Part shown: one piece after another, positions 1-17,578 of the stretch
Layout of the letters: every line of letters starts with the position of its first letter
Position numbering within the stretch: position 1 is the stretch's first letter
Source: Citrus sinensis
Taxonomy: Eukaryota > Streptophyta > Magnoliopsida > Sapindales > Rutaceae
NCBI RefSeq assembly: GCF_022201045.2
Contig: NC_068562.1
Coordinates: forward strand, 8,724,001 to 8,788,000
DNA: 64,000 nucleotides
Direction of reading: 5' to 3'
Program-made: the position numbers and the translations under genes
The notes under the pieces: generated by a model
Told to the model about the DNA's origin: nothing
What the model saw: only the letters and a program-made list of their open reading frames with translations
Databases searched by the model: none

Positions 1-1
1 T

Positions 2-178
2 GACCAAACTGCCCTCTTAATCGACACTATCAACTTCGTCAAGAAGGGTTGGAACTTGGAAGTGTTTCAAATCAATTTGAACTCTCGGAAAGGCTGGTGG
101 ATGATGCACTTGGCCAGTCCGATGACGCCACGTGGAAACGTGTCGACCGACGATAATACCCTGTGGGGTAGCGATTAG
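2..178 (+). CDS. 3' terminal coding piece of an unidentified gene (partial)
   Basis: An open frame runs from the left edge for 58 codons to TAG at 176-178. Its composition looks like real protein: a hydrophobic and basic start, a Trp-rich stretch (GWWMMHLASPMTP) and an acidic tail ending in LWGSD. It is richer in GC than the AT-rich DNA that follows, as expected for a last exon followed by a 3' UTR. I do not recognise the family and offer no function. The upstream part lies outside the window, so exon boundaries cannot be set. It could also be a pseudogene remnant. Confidence 0.5.
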   Translation, partial: DQTALLIDTINFVKKGWNLEVFQINLNSRKGWWMMHLASPMTPRGNVSTDDNTLWGSD

Positions 179-427
179 AGGTTGCCGGTGGATTAGGGTA
201 CACGTGTACGGCTAGCAGTAGCCAGTTAATGGGTCTTGCTTTCCTTGAATTTTAAGCAAAATTTTATTCTTATTTAAATGAAAACATGGAAAATGTTGAT
301 GAGATTCTCGGTAAGCACGGTCACTTTCGGCCGTGACAGCATTGCCCAAGGATACCTTACTCTATAATTTGAGTACAGTTTTTTTTTTTTTTTTTATATA
401 TACTAATATATTAGTATCAAAAAACTA

Positions 428-585
428 TTAACAACTCTCTCTTTAATATTAGAGAGAGATCTAGACTACTCTTAATATAGAGAGCCAAATAAAACTAAAT
501 AACTCTCTTTTTAACAACTCTCTCTTTAATATTAGAGGGAGATTTAGACTACTCTTAATACAGAGAGCTAAATAAAACTAAATAA
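428..585. repeat. 83-bp tandem duplication
   Basis: Two copies about 75 bp long start at 428 and 511. Each begins TTAACAACTCTCTCTTTAAT and ends with a CTAAATAA-type run, with only a few substitutions between them. Each copy carries a small palindrome in which CTCTCT faces AGAGAG around TTTAATATT. Confidence 0.85.
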
Positions 586-2313
586 ATCTCAAATAGAAAA
601 GAAAGCGAGTCCCAATATTATTGGGGCTCAAACTCATGCGTCTAAGATTTTTGAGCACACGAGTTACCAATGGGTTATGAACCCATTTATAATTTGAGTA
701 CTGTTAAATAATAATATTTTGTTACTTTTTAAACTATCTAATTAATAATGTAACTTGCTGAGTAAATATACTCATGCGGTACGATAATCGTTTAATTTAT
801 ATGCCCTAACAAGACATTTTATTTTTGTGTTAATTAAAGTTGATGTGCACATCCATTGTCAACTTGTAATAAAAGATATCATCATTATAATATGTAAAAA
901 AAAAAGTTGGATTCTTATTCATAAGTTATGAAGTTTTAACCTTATCCTTGAGAATGATAACAACAATCATTTATTCTATATTATCTTTGATATTTATTTT
1001 TACTTAAACGACCTCATCATCTTCATTTGACTTATCACATTTTCGTATAACTTTATGGTAGTAAATGAGATGGTTCATATATCTCATGTATAATTCTTAG
1101 ATTCGAAATTAAATATATAATTTGATTACATGACATATTGTTTTCACTATATTATTTATATTCTTTTAGTTAGCGCTTAGCATGCACTCCACTCTAAAAA
1201 TACACGTCGAGGGACGTTACAATAATAAGTGAGCCAAACAAAAAAAAAAAAAAATGGTGGCCTCATGCCTAGCAATTAAGGACATGCAGTATTAATATGA
1301 GGATTCTAATCTCAATCTTAATTAAAAAAAAATAGAAAAAAAGAAAAATCCCGAGATCCAAAAGCCGCAGCCACATGATTTTATTGACCAAATTCATTGT
1401 TCCTACGAGAAGATATTATTGTTATTATTATAATAGTGTAAACAATAAATAATAATAATAAACTCAAGATAATTATATATAAATATATCTTAAGATCTTA
1501 ACAGAGATTAAAAGTTGATTGGGGGAGACACGTGAATGCAGAGCCAGGTGGCAACAGGAGCTTTTATAATAATAATAATAATAAATATTGATTAATGGAC
1601 GAAGCAAAAGCAAAGCTAAAAGTCAAGGATTGGGCAGACTTTTGTTTAATTTAATTTAATTATCTAGAAAAGGATAACATTTCATTTTCTTCCACCTTTT
1701 CAGTTTTCAATGAAAGTATATATATATTAAAAAATAAATAAAAGTTATCCTATGGGTGAATTACCGGGAATCTATGGGAAAAGAAGAAAAGGAAAATTAG
1801 TTTATGATAAGATAAAATTAATAAAATCAAGATCTTAGAAAGTGAACACATTTGCTGCTAAATAATATATTGGCGTGCGGTTTAGTTTAGAAAGTTGATT
1901 TTTTTTTAAAAAAAAATATATATATAATAAGAAGAAAGTGGATTTTGGAAACGGCATATTCTTTCTTCTATTGTTGGGGGGGGGGGCTGGGCCAGGACAG
2001 AGCATTTGTATTCATGTGGTAGTCTCCTTATCAAGAACATAGGGTTGGCATTTAACCTAAGATTTAAAAAAAAAAAAAAATTGAATCAGAAGAAATTTTT
2101 CATACAAAACGCTTTATTCAATAAAGCTCAGCATTAAAAAAAAATCAATAAAATTATAAGCCAAGGATGATAAATGATCCCTTTTTTTTTTTCTTTTTTG
2201 TTCAGTGATTCAGTGTGTTTGTATGTGGGTGTGAGTTGTTTTTCATTTTAAATAACATAAAAGAAAATTTTGATGGGATTGTATTGTTTGTAAATTTGGC
2301 AAGACTTCTGTGA

Positions 2314-2379
2314 TATTGGTCATAGAAGGTAATATTTACATAGTGCTTACGATTGAAATTTTACCTTCTATGACCAATA
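2314..2379. repeat. Perfect 19-bp inverted repeat (hairpin)
   Basis: TATTGGTCATAGAAGGTAA at 2314-2332 is the exact reverse complement of 2361-2379, with a 28-bp spacer. It lies 113 bp from the MITE at 2492. It may be a very small foldback element; no target-site duplication was recognised. Confidence 0.75.
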
Positions 2380-2491
2380 GCAAGCACTATATTAAGGCCA
2401 ATACAGTATAGAGTCAGCTTAAGATTGAAAATTTAAAATAATAATTCATAACTAGTTGGCAAGTTGCATTGCATCCTAGCATTTATTATAT

Positions 2492-2689
2492 GAGTAATGA
2501 TATAGCCACAAACTCTTGTACAAACTTATTTTGTACTGATGTGGCATGATAAGATTGGTTGAATTAAACATCACTTGACCCACATGATTTGTTTTTATTA
2601 ATTTATATTTTCATTCAACCAATGAATTAATGCCACGTCAGTTTGTACAAAATAAGTTTGTACAATAGTTTGTGGCTGTATCATTACTC
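2492..2689. mobile_element. Mutator-like MITE, 198 bp, with 9-bp target-site duplication
   Basis: The outer arms form a long terminal inverted repeat: GAGTAATGATATAGCCACAA at the left is mirrored by TCATTACTC at the right, and pairing extends about 45 bp. The element is flanked by identical 9-bp repeats TTATTATAT at 2483-2491 and 2690-2698, the size produced by Mutator-like transposases. It has no coding capacity, so it is non-autonomous. A diverged relative in opposite orientation lies at 34191-34392. Confidence 0.88.
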
Positions 2690-4028
2690 TTATTATATAT
2701 ACCTGTATTATCCAATATTATGTTTTGAATTTTGAAAATAGAAGAAAAAAAAAGAAGAGAGAGAACACAGTCCACATTCCTAATTCTAAATTCTTATTAA
2801 TATTGTGAGACATTCTTTGCAATTTGAGAGGTGAAAAAACGACCATCTAACTAATTAATTGTATATATATAGGGGTAGGGATAAATGAATTGATTTCAAA
2901 ACCCTTCACTAAACTTCAGGAAACAAACAAAGTATTAGTGCACCAAATTTGCATTTATTTTTCATGTGTCAAAATTTGGATTTCCTAAGCTTTAGATTAA
3001 ACAGGTTTTGCATCTTGAATGTTGAAGAAAGACTTAACCAAATTAACATATCATTCAATCATTGTCATTCAAGTGGGTATGAAAGATGAGCTTCTCTTGC
3101 AATTATTGGGTCTCGCGGTCCTGCTACTATTCTTTGTCCACGAGTAAAAGTGTAAAACAAACCCACCCACAATTAAGTGCAAAGATTTATGTCTTTTTGC
3201 TAGTCATCCAATTTGCAATTTTTTAAAGCACGAATTAGGTATTGTATTTTCCTAAAGGTTAAATCCAAGTTGCAAGTTTCTTCTGACCATGAAATTGATT
3301 AAAAGGCAAAGAAAATGAAGGAGCAATGCAATGCCGTCGAAAAGTTTTTGTAGACTTAAGTAATTGACCTCTTCTTCTAAGACTCTTTGTGGAGTCAAAA
3401 AAGTTGGGCAAAGAAGGTTTAGAAAACGACATGATACTATTCTCAAGAAAAAGAATATGACGTGATACTAAAATTGACTCCGTTTGAAAACTTCATTTTT
3501 GAAATTTAATTCAATTAAATTCTTCTGTTCCTTGTGGATTTCACACCAATCCATTTTAATAAGATAAAAGTGGGAGATCATCATGGTGTATAAAATTTAC
3601 TTTTAGTCACATATTTGGTTTAAAATATTGTTGAAAACTTTCAACAAAGCTGTCCTCAAGACGGGTACGTCCATAAAGAAGGATTGTTACTTTGATAGTC
3701 TTAAAAGTAATAAAATAATAATACTCATTCATTCATTACGAAGAATAAATATGATGAACGGTTAACCTGAATTTCATTTCATGTAGAATTTCCAAGTCCA
3801 CAACAACATCATTTTTCATGCTATATTTTTTTACTTTGCTAGATGCACCTACCACTACCCACCATGCTGATTCTTACCCACCAGGGTAACTTATGTGACT
3901 TCACAGAAGAAAGGAGGAAGAGGGAGTACCATTTTAAAAAGGAGCCCAAGGTAAAAAAATAAAAGAACAGACTAGTATTACGAGTAATGTGAACTCCAAA
4001 ACAGCAATTGTATTGAATTCCTCCCATT

Positions 4029-9776
<5,748 letters not shown>

Positions 9777-10080
9777 GGCGAGAGAAATGTGTGAAGAGAG
9801 AGTCTTGCGCTGATTAAAAATGTGTGACGAAGTAAAAATAGAAAAAAAAGTTGCAGAGGCAATGAGAAGAGAAGGGAGAGTCTTTCGGGTCTTCTTATCA
9901 GAGCTTTGGCTTTGAAGTCTTAAAGCTTTGCTCTCTCTCTCCTTCTTCCCTCTTTCCCTTTTTCTCTCTCTTCTGTTTGGTTTCTTCAGCACACGGAGAG
10001 AAAATCGGAGAAAGAGAAAGAAGAGATCAGAAGAAATGTCGAGGAAGTAGCTTTAAACGTGTCTGATTTTTATTTCTTTT
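9777..10080 (-). promoter_or_regulatory. NADP-ME 5' leader and proximal promoter
   Basis: Upstream of the ATG (on the minus strand) is a CT/TC-rich stretch, about 9920-9980, of the kind common in plant 5' UTRs and core promoters. No clear TATA box was assigned. The transcription start cannot be fixed from sequence alone. Confidence 0.4.
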
Positions 10081-10986
10081 TTATTTTCCTTAACACCATA
10101 ATTACGTCAAGATCCTCATACTTTACTATAATTAATTTTTTGACCCCACACACATTTTTCATCTACCATAATTACTTTTTTACTCCCTACCAACCGCATT
10201 ATTTTTCTATTAATTTTTTTTCTTAGAATAAGTTTCATGCATAAGATAAACCATAGCTCCGATGAGTTTCCAAGTTTGATTGGCTAATCATATAAATTCA
10301 AAGGTATATTTTAGTTAAAATATGTATAGTATGTTTAGAAAATATAAATTTAAGAAGCATGCTGCATCTGAAAAATATTTAATTTATATCACCTTTCTTA
10401 AAATGTTTTGGATATCTCTCTCTCTCTATATATTTTTTTCTAAATTCTTACAGAAAAATTGTTAATTATTATCTTTCTATGTATGATTAGGGAAATTTTT
10501 ATATGGTTAACATACATGAGCTTTTGTTATTATTTATCTAAATGTTTTAAAAGTTTTTACTCCATTCAAGAAGGGCTTTTTAATATTAAATCTTAACATT
10601 CTCTTTTACATCTAAAGTTAATTTAAGATCACGTCTTGTTTGAATCTAATGAGTCTTATACATAAATTTAACAGTATCTCATTTAACTCTATGTCAGTTG
10701 TAATATTTTAAATAGATTTGAGGCCAAAAGTCTAAAATCATAAGTTACTATACTATAAAAATCACTTAACCAAAAAACTTGAATTAGATAAGTGCCTGAG
10801 TAATAAAATTTAAATTGTCATAAGAGATTTTTTTTTGAAAATAAGTTTATTAATTAAAAATAAAAGGAAATTGAATTTTTCATTAGACTATAGATGACTT
10901 CTCACACCAATTTCTATTATCAAGCAAATGTGGAATTTGTATTCTCATTTTTACCCTTAAGTCCACTTCATAGTCTTTATATTTAA

Positions 10987-11795
10987 GGCACCGTTTACTT
11001 TTTGGATTGGAGTGGGAATCGTAGGATTGAGAGTGTAGAGTGGGAGTAAGAGTAGATTGTTTACTTACACTGGAATGGAAGCATGGAATGGAGATCATAA
11101 TCCAATTTATATGTTTACTTTGTCTTGGATTGAGAGTAAATAGTTTCAAATTACAATTTTATCCTTATTTAAAGAATTATAGTTTTTAATTACAAAGCTA
11201 ATAAAAAATATATTTAATGAATAAATATTTATTTATTATATTTGTAAATTTATAATAATTATTAATATTCTTAATTATGAACATCACATTTTTTATTAAT
11301 TTTAATTTTAATATAAAATGAAACGTTATTTTATTTAATATAATTATATTAAATTTATTATTATATAAAATAATAATATAATATTATTTAGTACAAAATT
11401 AATATTTTCTTAGAATAAACTATTTATTATTATTAATTATTAATATTAAATAAATATAGTACTATTATTTTTAAAATAAATATAATAATATTATATTTAT
11501 TTATTCTCTATTAATATAATAATATTATTTTTAAATAATTTTAACTTAGAATCAATGTAAATTATTATTTAGTTAAATATAATATTATTTATTTTATTTT
11601 ATTAATTATAAAACATTAAATTGAATTAAATTATAAAAAAAATGGTAGAAAATGGAGTCTCACTCCCACTCCCCACTCTATAAATGAGTGGGGCTCACAT
11701 AACAGGATTCCCAATCTCACCTTAATTTAGTGAAATAAATATTAAAATGGGAGGAATTCACACTCTCTACTCTCACTCTAAAAATTAAATACAGC
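10987..11795. mobile_element. Probable non-autonomous DNA transposon, about 0.8 kb
   Basis: The left end (GGCACCGTTTACTTTTTGG) and the reverse complement of the right end share a weak inverted repeat. Both subterminal regions are packed with GAGTGGGAGT-like motifs in opposite orientation. The interior (about 11150-11640) is almost pure AT. This resembles non-autonomous hAT or Harbinger elements with subterminal transposase-binding repeats. No target-site duplication could be fixed, so the ends are approximate. Confidence 0.5.
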
Positions 11796-13749
11796 ATGAG
11801 TATCACGAGGTTAACATGTGTTTTACGAATGATATCTGAAATTTCTAAGCTTACAGGGATTAAGTAGTTATTGTATCAAATAAGAGGGTCCCGGGATGTT
11901 ATTTGCTGTTTTTCTTCCTCTGTTTCTTCTGCCTAAAATGACAACTCTTTTTTTCTTTTTTTTTTTTAATGAGAATTCTAAAATGACAACTAAGTAGCCT
12001 CCTGAAACTTTTCCAGATTGGCGATCTGTGGGTCCAACATACGTCGGTTTTTAATCTACTGTGGCACCCAACTCTCTCAGCTCTCATTGTGATCATCGAC
12101 CGCTGATTACCACAAATTCGTGGGGGCCCTTACGATCTTAAATAACGGTCTTTGATTAATCACGTTTATTTTGAAAAGATAATCTCAGCCGTTTGACACT
12201 ACAGGTGTGACTAGTATCAAAGCAATGCTTCCCCCATATTCTTAAATTTAAATCACAAATTATTATTGAAATCTTTCACAAAATGAAAACCAAGACTTTG
12301 CATAAAACGTATAGATTATTCAAGAATACAATAAATTTCGAAAACGATGAGAAATAAATATTTTGATACGAGTTATGTGTTTGAAATTATACATAATTTT
12401 AATTAGTATAAAGTTTGGCTGATATTGAACCCTTTTTCTTATCAGAAGTGTAACACAATTTTGCGACGAACACATAAATAATTTTAAAATTTAACAATCT
12501 TGGGACTGCTAATGAAGGCCGCGGTTTTACTAATAAACAACTTGTGAATCACTGAATCGGTTGTGTTCTAATCATGGCTGTGAAAGATCTTGAGTTTCTT
12601 TTTACTGATTACATCATGCAAAAGTGGGCATGCGTAAACTCAACCACCTGATCATCCTGGGTGGGGCCCACTCCGGTGGGGTTCACTGTATATAGTTCTG
12701 CATGTGGCCACGAACCCTGATCTTATGGGGATGGGCAGCAAGTGTCGACGGCGACAAGCATGATGTGTCTTTGGGATCCAGAGGTTTGATGAGGAAAAGG
12801 AGAGATAATAAAGCAGCACATTTTTAAATTTTGTGGAGATCTTTTTATTTTATTTTAATTTTTGTTTTTTTTTTGCAATACTGATTAGGGTTAATTTCTT
12901 GAGATTGACATTGGGATTTGTCTTGATTGTAAATTTTTGCATAAAATTCTCCATCAAGAGATTTAATGGCTGCCTGCTCCTCCGACTGGGGCGTTTTTAA
13001 ATTTTGTACAATTGAAGCTAATGACAAGAAGTTCGTCCAATAACTTTGGAAGTTAGAATAATTCCATTTTTTTTTTTCTTCAAAATTGGAAATTGTTTCT
13101 TTTTGTTTTCATTTTTATAACAAAGATTGATTTTATTTTATTTTATTTTATCATAAAAAGGTAAGGGTGAGATGTATGAGAGACCACACCAACTCGTTTA
13201 ATAATTAACTTCTTATAACATATACAAACAACAAGACATATTATTTATTATTTATTATTATTTTGGTTTCTTATTTACTTGGAAATAAACGTGGGGCATA
13301 GATGAAAAAAAGGGGTGTACATCTTGTGAAGTGCTCCACTTCCATTTGGAAGTTGATGCCACCACAAGCACAAGCATAAGCATAACCAGGCACCGGCCAA
13401 CTGCTGCAAACTACATGACGCCCACTTGCTGTCGCTGCCCCTCCTGTCATTTTGCCATCAAAGTGCTGCCCCTACCTTCATTAATCATTATTGGTGCCAA
13501 CATAAATATTGATGAGTAGAACAATAGAAAAGTTCCCAAAAAAAAAAAAATTAAAAGCTTATCAATTGAGTTAATTACATAGATTATTGATATGTATGAT
13601 ACAGGTAGGTAAAATGTAAAAATTAATCAAAACCACCCTTTTAATTGATGAAATTGATCATTATTTTCTCTTGATATATTAAAATCTACTAAAACTCCAT
13701 TAACTTTAAAAGAATTTGGTTAAATGTTGTTTTTTTTTTGCCTTTTTGA

Positions 13750-14002
13750 TACATAAAAATCCAATATTACCTTTCGAAAAAGTGCATCGAATTATTTAAT
13801 ATTGTAACATCGAGGAGGTTCTTTGGGAGTACGAGAGGAGAGTTAATTCTCAATTAATTTTGAGGAGAAAAGAAATTAGAAAATTTTTCCCACGTACAAT
13901 ATAATCCGATTGATTAGAATTTATAGAGAAGGAATGGGTTTAAATTTATAAAGATAATAAACAAATTGCCTAGGTGGGGCAGGTGAAATGCATGCCAAAA
14001 AC
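13750..14002 (+). repeat. Dispersed duplicated segment, copy 1
   Basis: It aligns along about 250 bp, in the same orientation, with 20829-21089. Shared blocks include GTGCATCGAATTAT, GGAGGTTCTTT, ATATAATCCGATTGAT and AAATGCATGCCAAAAAC. It is non-coding. Confidence 0.8.
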
Positions 14003-15760
14003 ACGTGGGATTATTATAACCATGCTAGTTGACCGTCGATTTTGTTTTTTGGGGCCGTATAGTATTAATAGTAATAGTTAAAAAAAAAAAACAACTATTG
14101 AGCCAGTTGTTTTTTTAGAAATAAATAAAGAGCCGCCAGCCATAGAAATGCTGGTAACCATTAATTTAATAATGTCACTTTTAATTTTCAACTTGGGCCA
14201 TTTGCGATCGAACATTCACAAGGATTTGTTTGTTTTATAAAAAGAAGAAAAAAACATGACGTGACTAGATAAATATCAATACATGCACTTGGCAGCATTA
14301 ATCTTCTTTTACTCATTTCTGCGAACAGTTTTACCTATAAATAACTCAACCACTTTTTGCTTGTTAATTGCTATTAATGTATTAGCAATAGTCTATTTAA
14401 AATCACATTTCTTACACTCAATTCATGCGTAGAAGAAAGAAATCAATGGGTGTGTCAGATGGATTATTTTGTTTCTTCATTTTTTTTTTTTAATTTTTAT
14501 GGTCAAACGTGAAAGAAGTTAATTAAAGGAATCAAGGGGTTCATTTAGTTGTTTTATATTTGGAGTATATGGGAGTTTATATATTTTATTATTAGACTCT
14601 CTATATAATACAGTGAAAGATAGTGCTTTAACATACGTTTTTGTTATAGCAATAAGAGGTTGATAATAAAGATAATTTATATTCTTCCACTTCATCGATC
14701 AAATTTAGTAATTAAAATATCATATGCAAGTCATATTAGTCGAATTTTTTTATCCATTTTACCATGTTTGTGGACTGGACCTGAAAATTAAACGATATTT
14801 CAGGATAGGGGCTTCTTGCCAATTTTTTAATTTTACGATGTTTGCAACTTTGAATGTGAAAAGAATTTGGTTGGTGAGGATTTGCATTTAATGTCCTAAC
14901 CAAATTATGCAACTATTTAACGCAAACAAATTAGTTGAGCCACAAAATTGTGACTTAGAAGCATGCTCTTTGGTGATTTGGCCGCTTGACTTGGACTTTC
15001 TTTTGATAATTTGAATGCTGGAATCCAGAAAACGAATACTTGTGGCTACAAATCAATTTATGGTTCTTTTGTTTTGGTCCAAACAACATTGGAGGCCACA
15101 AAAGCCAGACAATGAAAATGATAATAAATTGCCCTTTTTCCGAAGAACAAATGACATGAGTGTATATCTGGTGGAGGCTTTTTCTACTCTTTTTTAGTTT
15201 TTTTTTTTTTATGAAACAAATATTTAATGTCATTCCACGTAAGTAACAGGCACTTGAAACATACACAACACTACTCACGTGCATAATTTTTTTTTTTTTT
15301 AATTATACGAGATAATGTTCATATGACAATTTATATTTAATGAAATTAATATATTAATATTTATAATTAAATAATTATTAAAATTAATTTATAAATTTTA
15401 TACAATTAGATAATTATTTATACTGATTTATATTCTAATATTTTTTAATATTCAAAAAATGTTACTCCACTTATATTTTAAAAAAATTATTTTCACTCAA
15501 ATTAAAAAAAAAATTAATCCCGACAACATATTATGAAAGTTTATAAAAATTAATGAAAGTTTATAACTTTTATAGGACTAGTATGGTAAATATAATTAAT
15601 GTATGTTGCAGACTTTTGATCTAACCGACACGTGTATCCTCGCCATCAGCAGACGCTAGGACACGACGTTGAATGAGTCACTAGGCGAGTGAGTGGAATT
15701 CACCCGCAGAAGCCGAAGCTAGCGGTTTCTTTTATTTTATTTTATGATCATTATTTTATT

Positions 15761-15762
<2 letters not shown>

Positions 15763-15800
<38 letters not shown>

Positions 15801-15920
15801 ATCCCTCTAAATTACATATATGTACCTTACACCCCTCTCACATGAATAGTGAATGGACCCATATCATTCACTATTTATATAAGAGGGGTGTAAGGTACGT
15901 GCATGTAACTTAGCATTAGC

Positions 15921-15952
<32 letters not shown>
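15763..15952. mobile_element. Small MITE inserted in an (AT)n microsatellite
   Basis: The core 15799-15923 is an inverted repeat. The arm containing GTACCTTACACCCCTCT and a nearby GAATAGTGAATG is mirrored at the right by CATTCACTATT and AGAGGGGTGTAAGGTAC. Pure AT repeats flank it (15763-15798 and 15924-15952), consistent with insertion into, and duplication of, a TA-rich target. The target-site length cannot be read because the flanks are simple repeats. Confidence 0.75.
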
Positions 15953-15955
<3 letters not shown>

Positions 15956-16398
15956 ACGATACTTGTCTGATTGTATCTCGAGATGCTGCAACTTGGCCCC
16001 ACGCTTTATTCAGCATCGATGCTTGTACGTTTCCTTCGTTTGTGTATCAATGAATTAACATGACGTGTCACGTGTGTCCTCTGCTTGACTGCATGTGGAA
16101 TGCCTAAATGACAAACCTGGGCCCAACTTAAAGGCCCAAGTGAGGATGTTAGAAATGTGCGTGACAGTATAATTCCAGAACCTCAACTTGATTTGCAAAC
16201 AATTACATTAAATAAAAACTACTCAGTGCTTGTTAATTGTTCTTGATGTACTAGGTTATTTAAAAAAATGTATTTAGAAGGGATCAATGGGTGTGTCAAT
16301 TTTTTGGTCACACATGTACCAACGATGCGTTAATGAATTTCGTAAAAATAAAATAAATTTATAGTATTCAATTTACCCAACTCTATTTTATTTATTTC

Positions 16399-16569
16399 TG
16401 TTGCAAAAATAAGAGCTAGAATACCGCTTATAAATAATACAAGGAGCATGACCGGTATAGGAACTATTAAAGCTACTGAAGAAACAAGAACAATAAGAAC
16501 AATAACTACTAATTCATTGGCTAATATATTCCCAAAAAGTCAAAAACTAAGTGATAAAAGTTTCACTAA
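16399..16569 (-). pseudogene. atpI: Nuclear plastid-DNA fragment of atpI (ATP synthase CF0 subunit a)
   Basis: Read on the minus strand this encodes a degraded piece of the plastid ATP synthase a subunit. It shows LSLSF, a stop, then [12 protein letters not shown], followed by VPIPVM and GILALIFAT, which match the conserved C-terminal membrane region of atpI. The expected Arg codon before LFGN is TGA, consistent with a CGA to TGA transition, the change expected when transferred organelle DNA becomes methylated. The fragment is about 57 codons, with no start and no flanking atpH or rps2. It is non-functional, and identification is by recognition of the protein motif. Confidence 0.72.
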
Positions 16570-17540
16570 AAAAACAAAAGACTAATATTAAAAGTTTGTT
16601 CAAGTCGCATGTTTAAACCTATTTACCGCTAATCAAACTTCAAATAATGCAATTCATAAATAGAATATAATCAGAAAAAAAAAAAGTTGTCCATCGGATT
16701 AATTAGATCTATTATTGATATATGACTAATTGAGTATGATGAGAACACAAATGTATATAATGCAATTCAAACATAAATTATATTGACAGTGATTAGATTC
16801 ATCAATTGGAACTGATAAAATTTTGAATTAATTGAATCGCTGCCATGAAGATTCTTGTTATTAAGTAATAGGCAATAAGGGGCATATAATAAGAATAACT
16901 ATAAATTTTCTACTTTATTGATCAAACATAATTATCAAAATATCGTTTGTATCATTAATCAAAGTTTTGTAAATTAAACAATAATTAGTGCTGATTATAA
17001 GTTTGTTGCATACTCAACATTTCAATTTCTAAAATTATTGTTGTATGGAAAAAAGGACCATTTTTTAACACCAAATACAGAGGCACAGTGCTTATGGCAA
17101 CATTCTACATATATATATTCACAGTTAGAAGCATAGAAAACAAGATCATTTTTAAGGCCAATTACAGAAGCAAAGTGCTCATTTGTGATTATCACACAAT
17201 GGTCAACACTTCTACTAAGCTTTCAAATTAAGAGTGGAGTGGAAGATGAGCAAGCATCTCCAGCACCACTCTTAAACAAAAAAGTGATAAAAAATTCCAA
17301 TTCCAGCTATTTTGAAAATACCTTAACTACAGGATATACCTCTATGCAGTTAGTATCATCCATTGTAAATGAAATGATACATTTTATTCTTGACTCTCTC
17401 TCTCTCTTTATAACTTAGTGGCAAGACCTCCTGATCTCTTCCAGTAAAGGAAACGAAGATTTGCTCAATATCTTGACATTATAGATATATAAGTGCAGAG
17501 ATAGCTAATAGTAGTCCCTGATGATCGGAGGTTCACCATT

Positions 17541-17578
17541 AGGTTTATCAATCACACTTAGGTTTATCAATCACACTT
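17541..17578 (+). repeat. 19-bp tandem duplication
   Basis: AGGTTTATCAATCACACTT occurs twice in immediate succession. Non-coding. Confidence 0.85.

Larger units (their letters stand above)
179..4028. other. Intergenic region, AT-rich, with repeats
   Basis: No coding potential is seen on either strand. The stretch holds homopolymer and TA/TAA microsatellites, an 83-bp tandem duplication, a 19-bp hairpin and one well-bounded Mutator-type MITE, listed separately. The part just above 3.8 kb should contain the 3' UTR of the malic enzyme gene, which reads leftward. Confidence 0.7.

Noticed and set aside
14955-15284. Minus-strand open frame of 109 codons
   Set aside because: Low-complexity Lys-rich AT sequence without similarity or promoter context.
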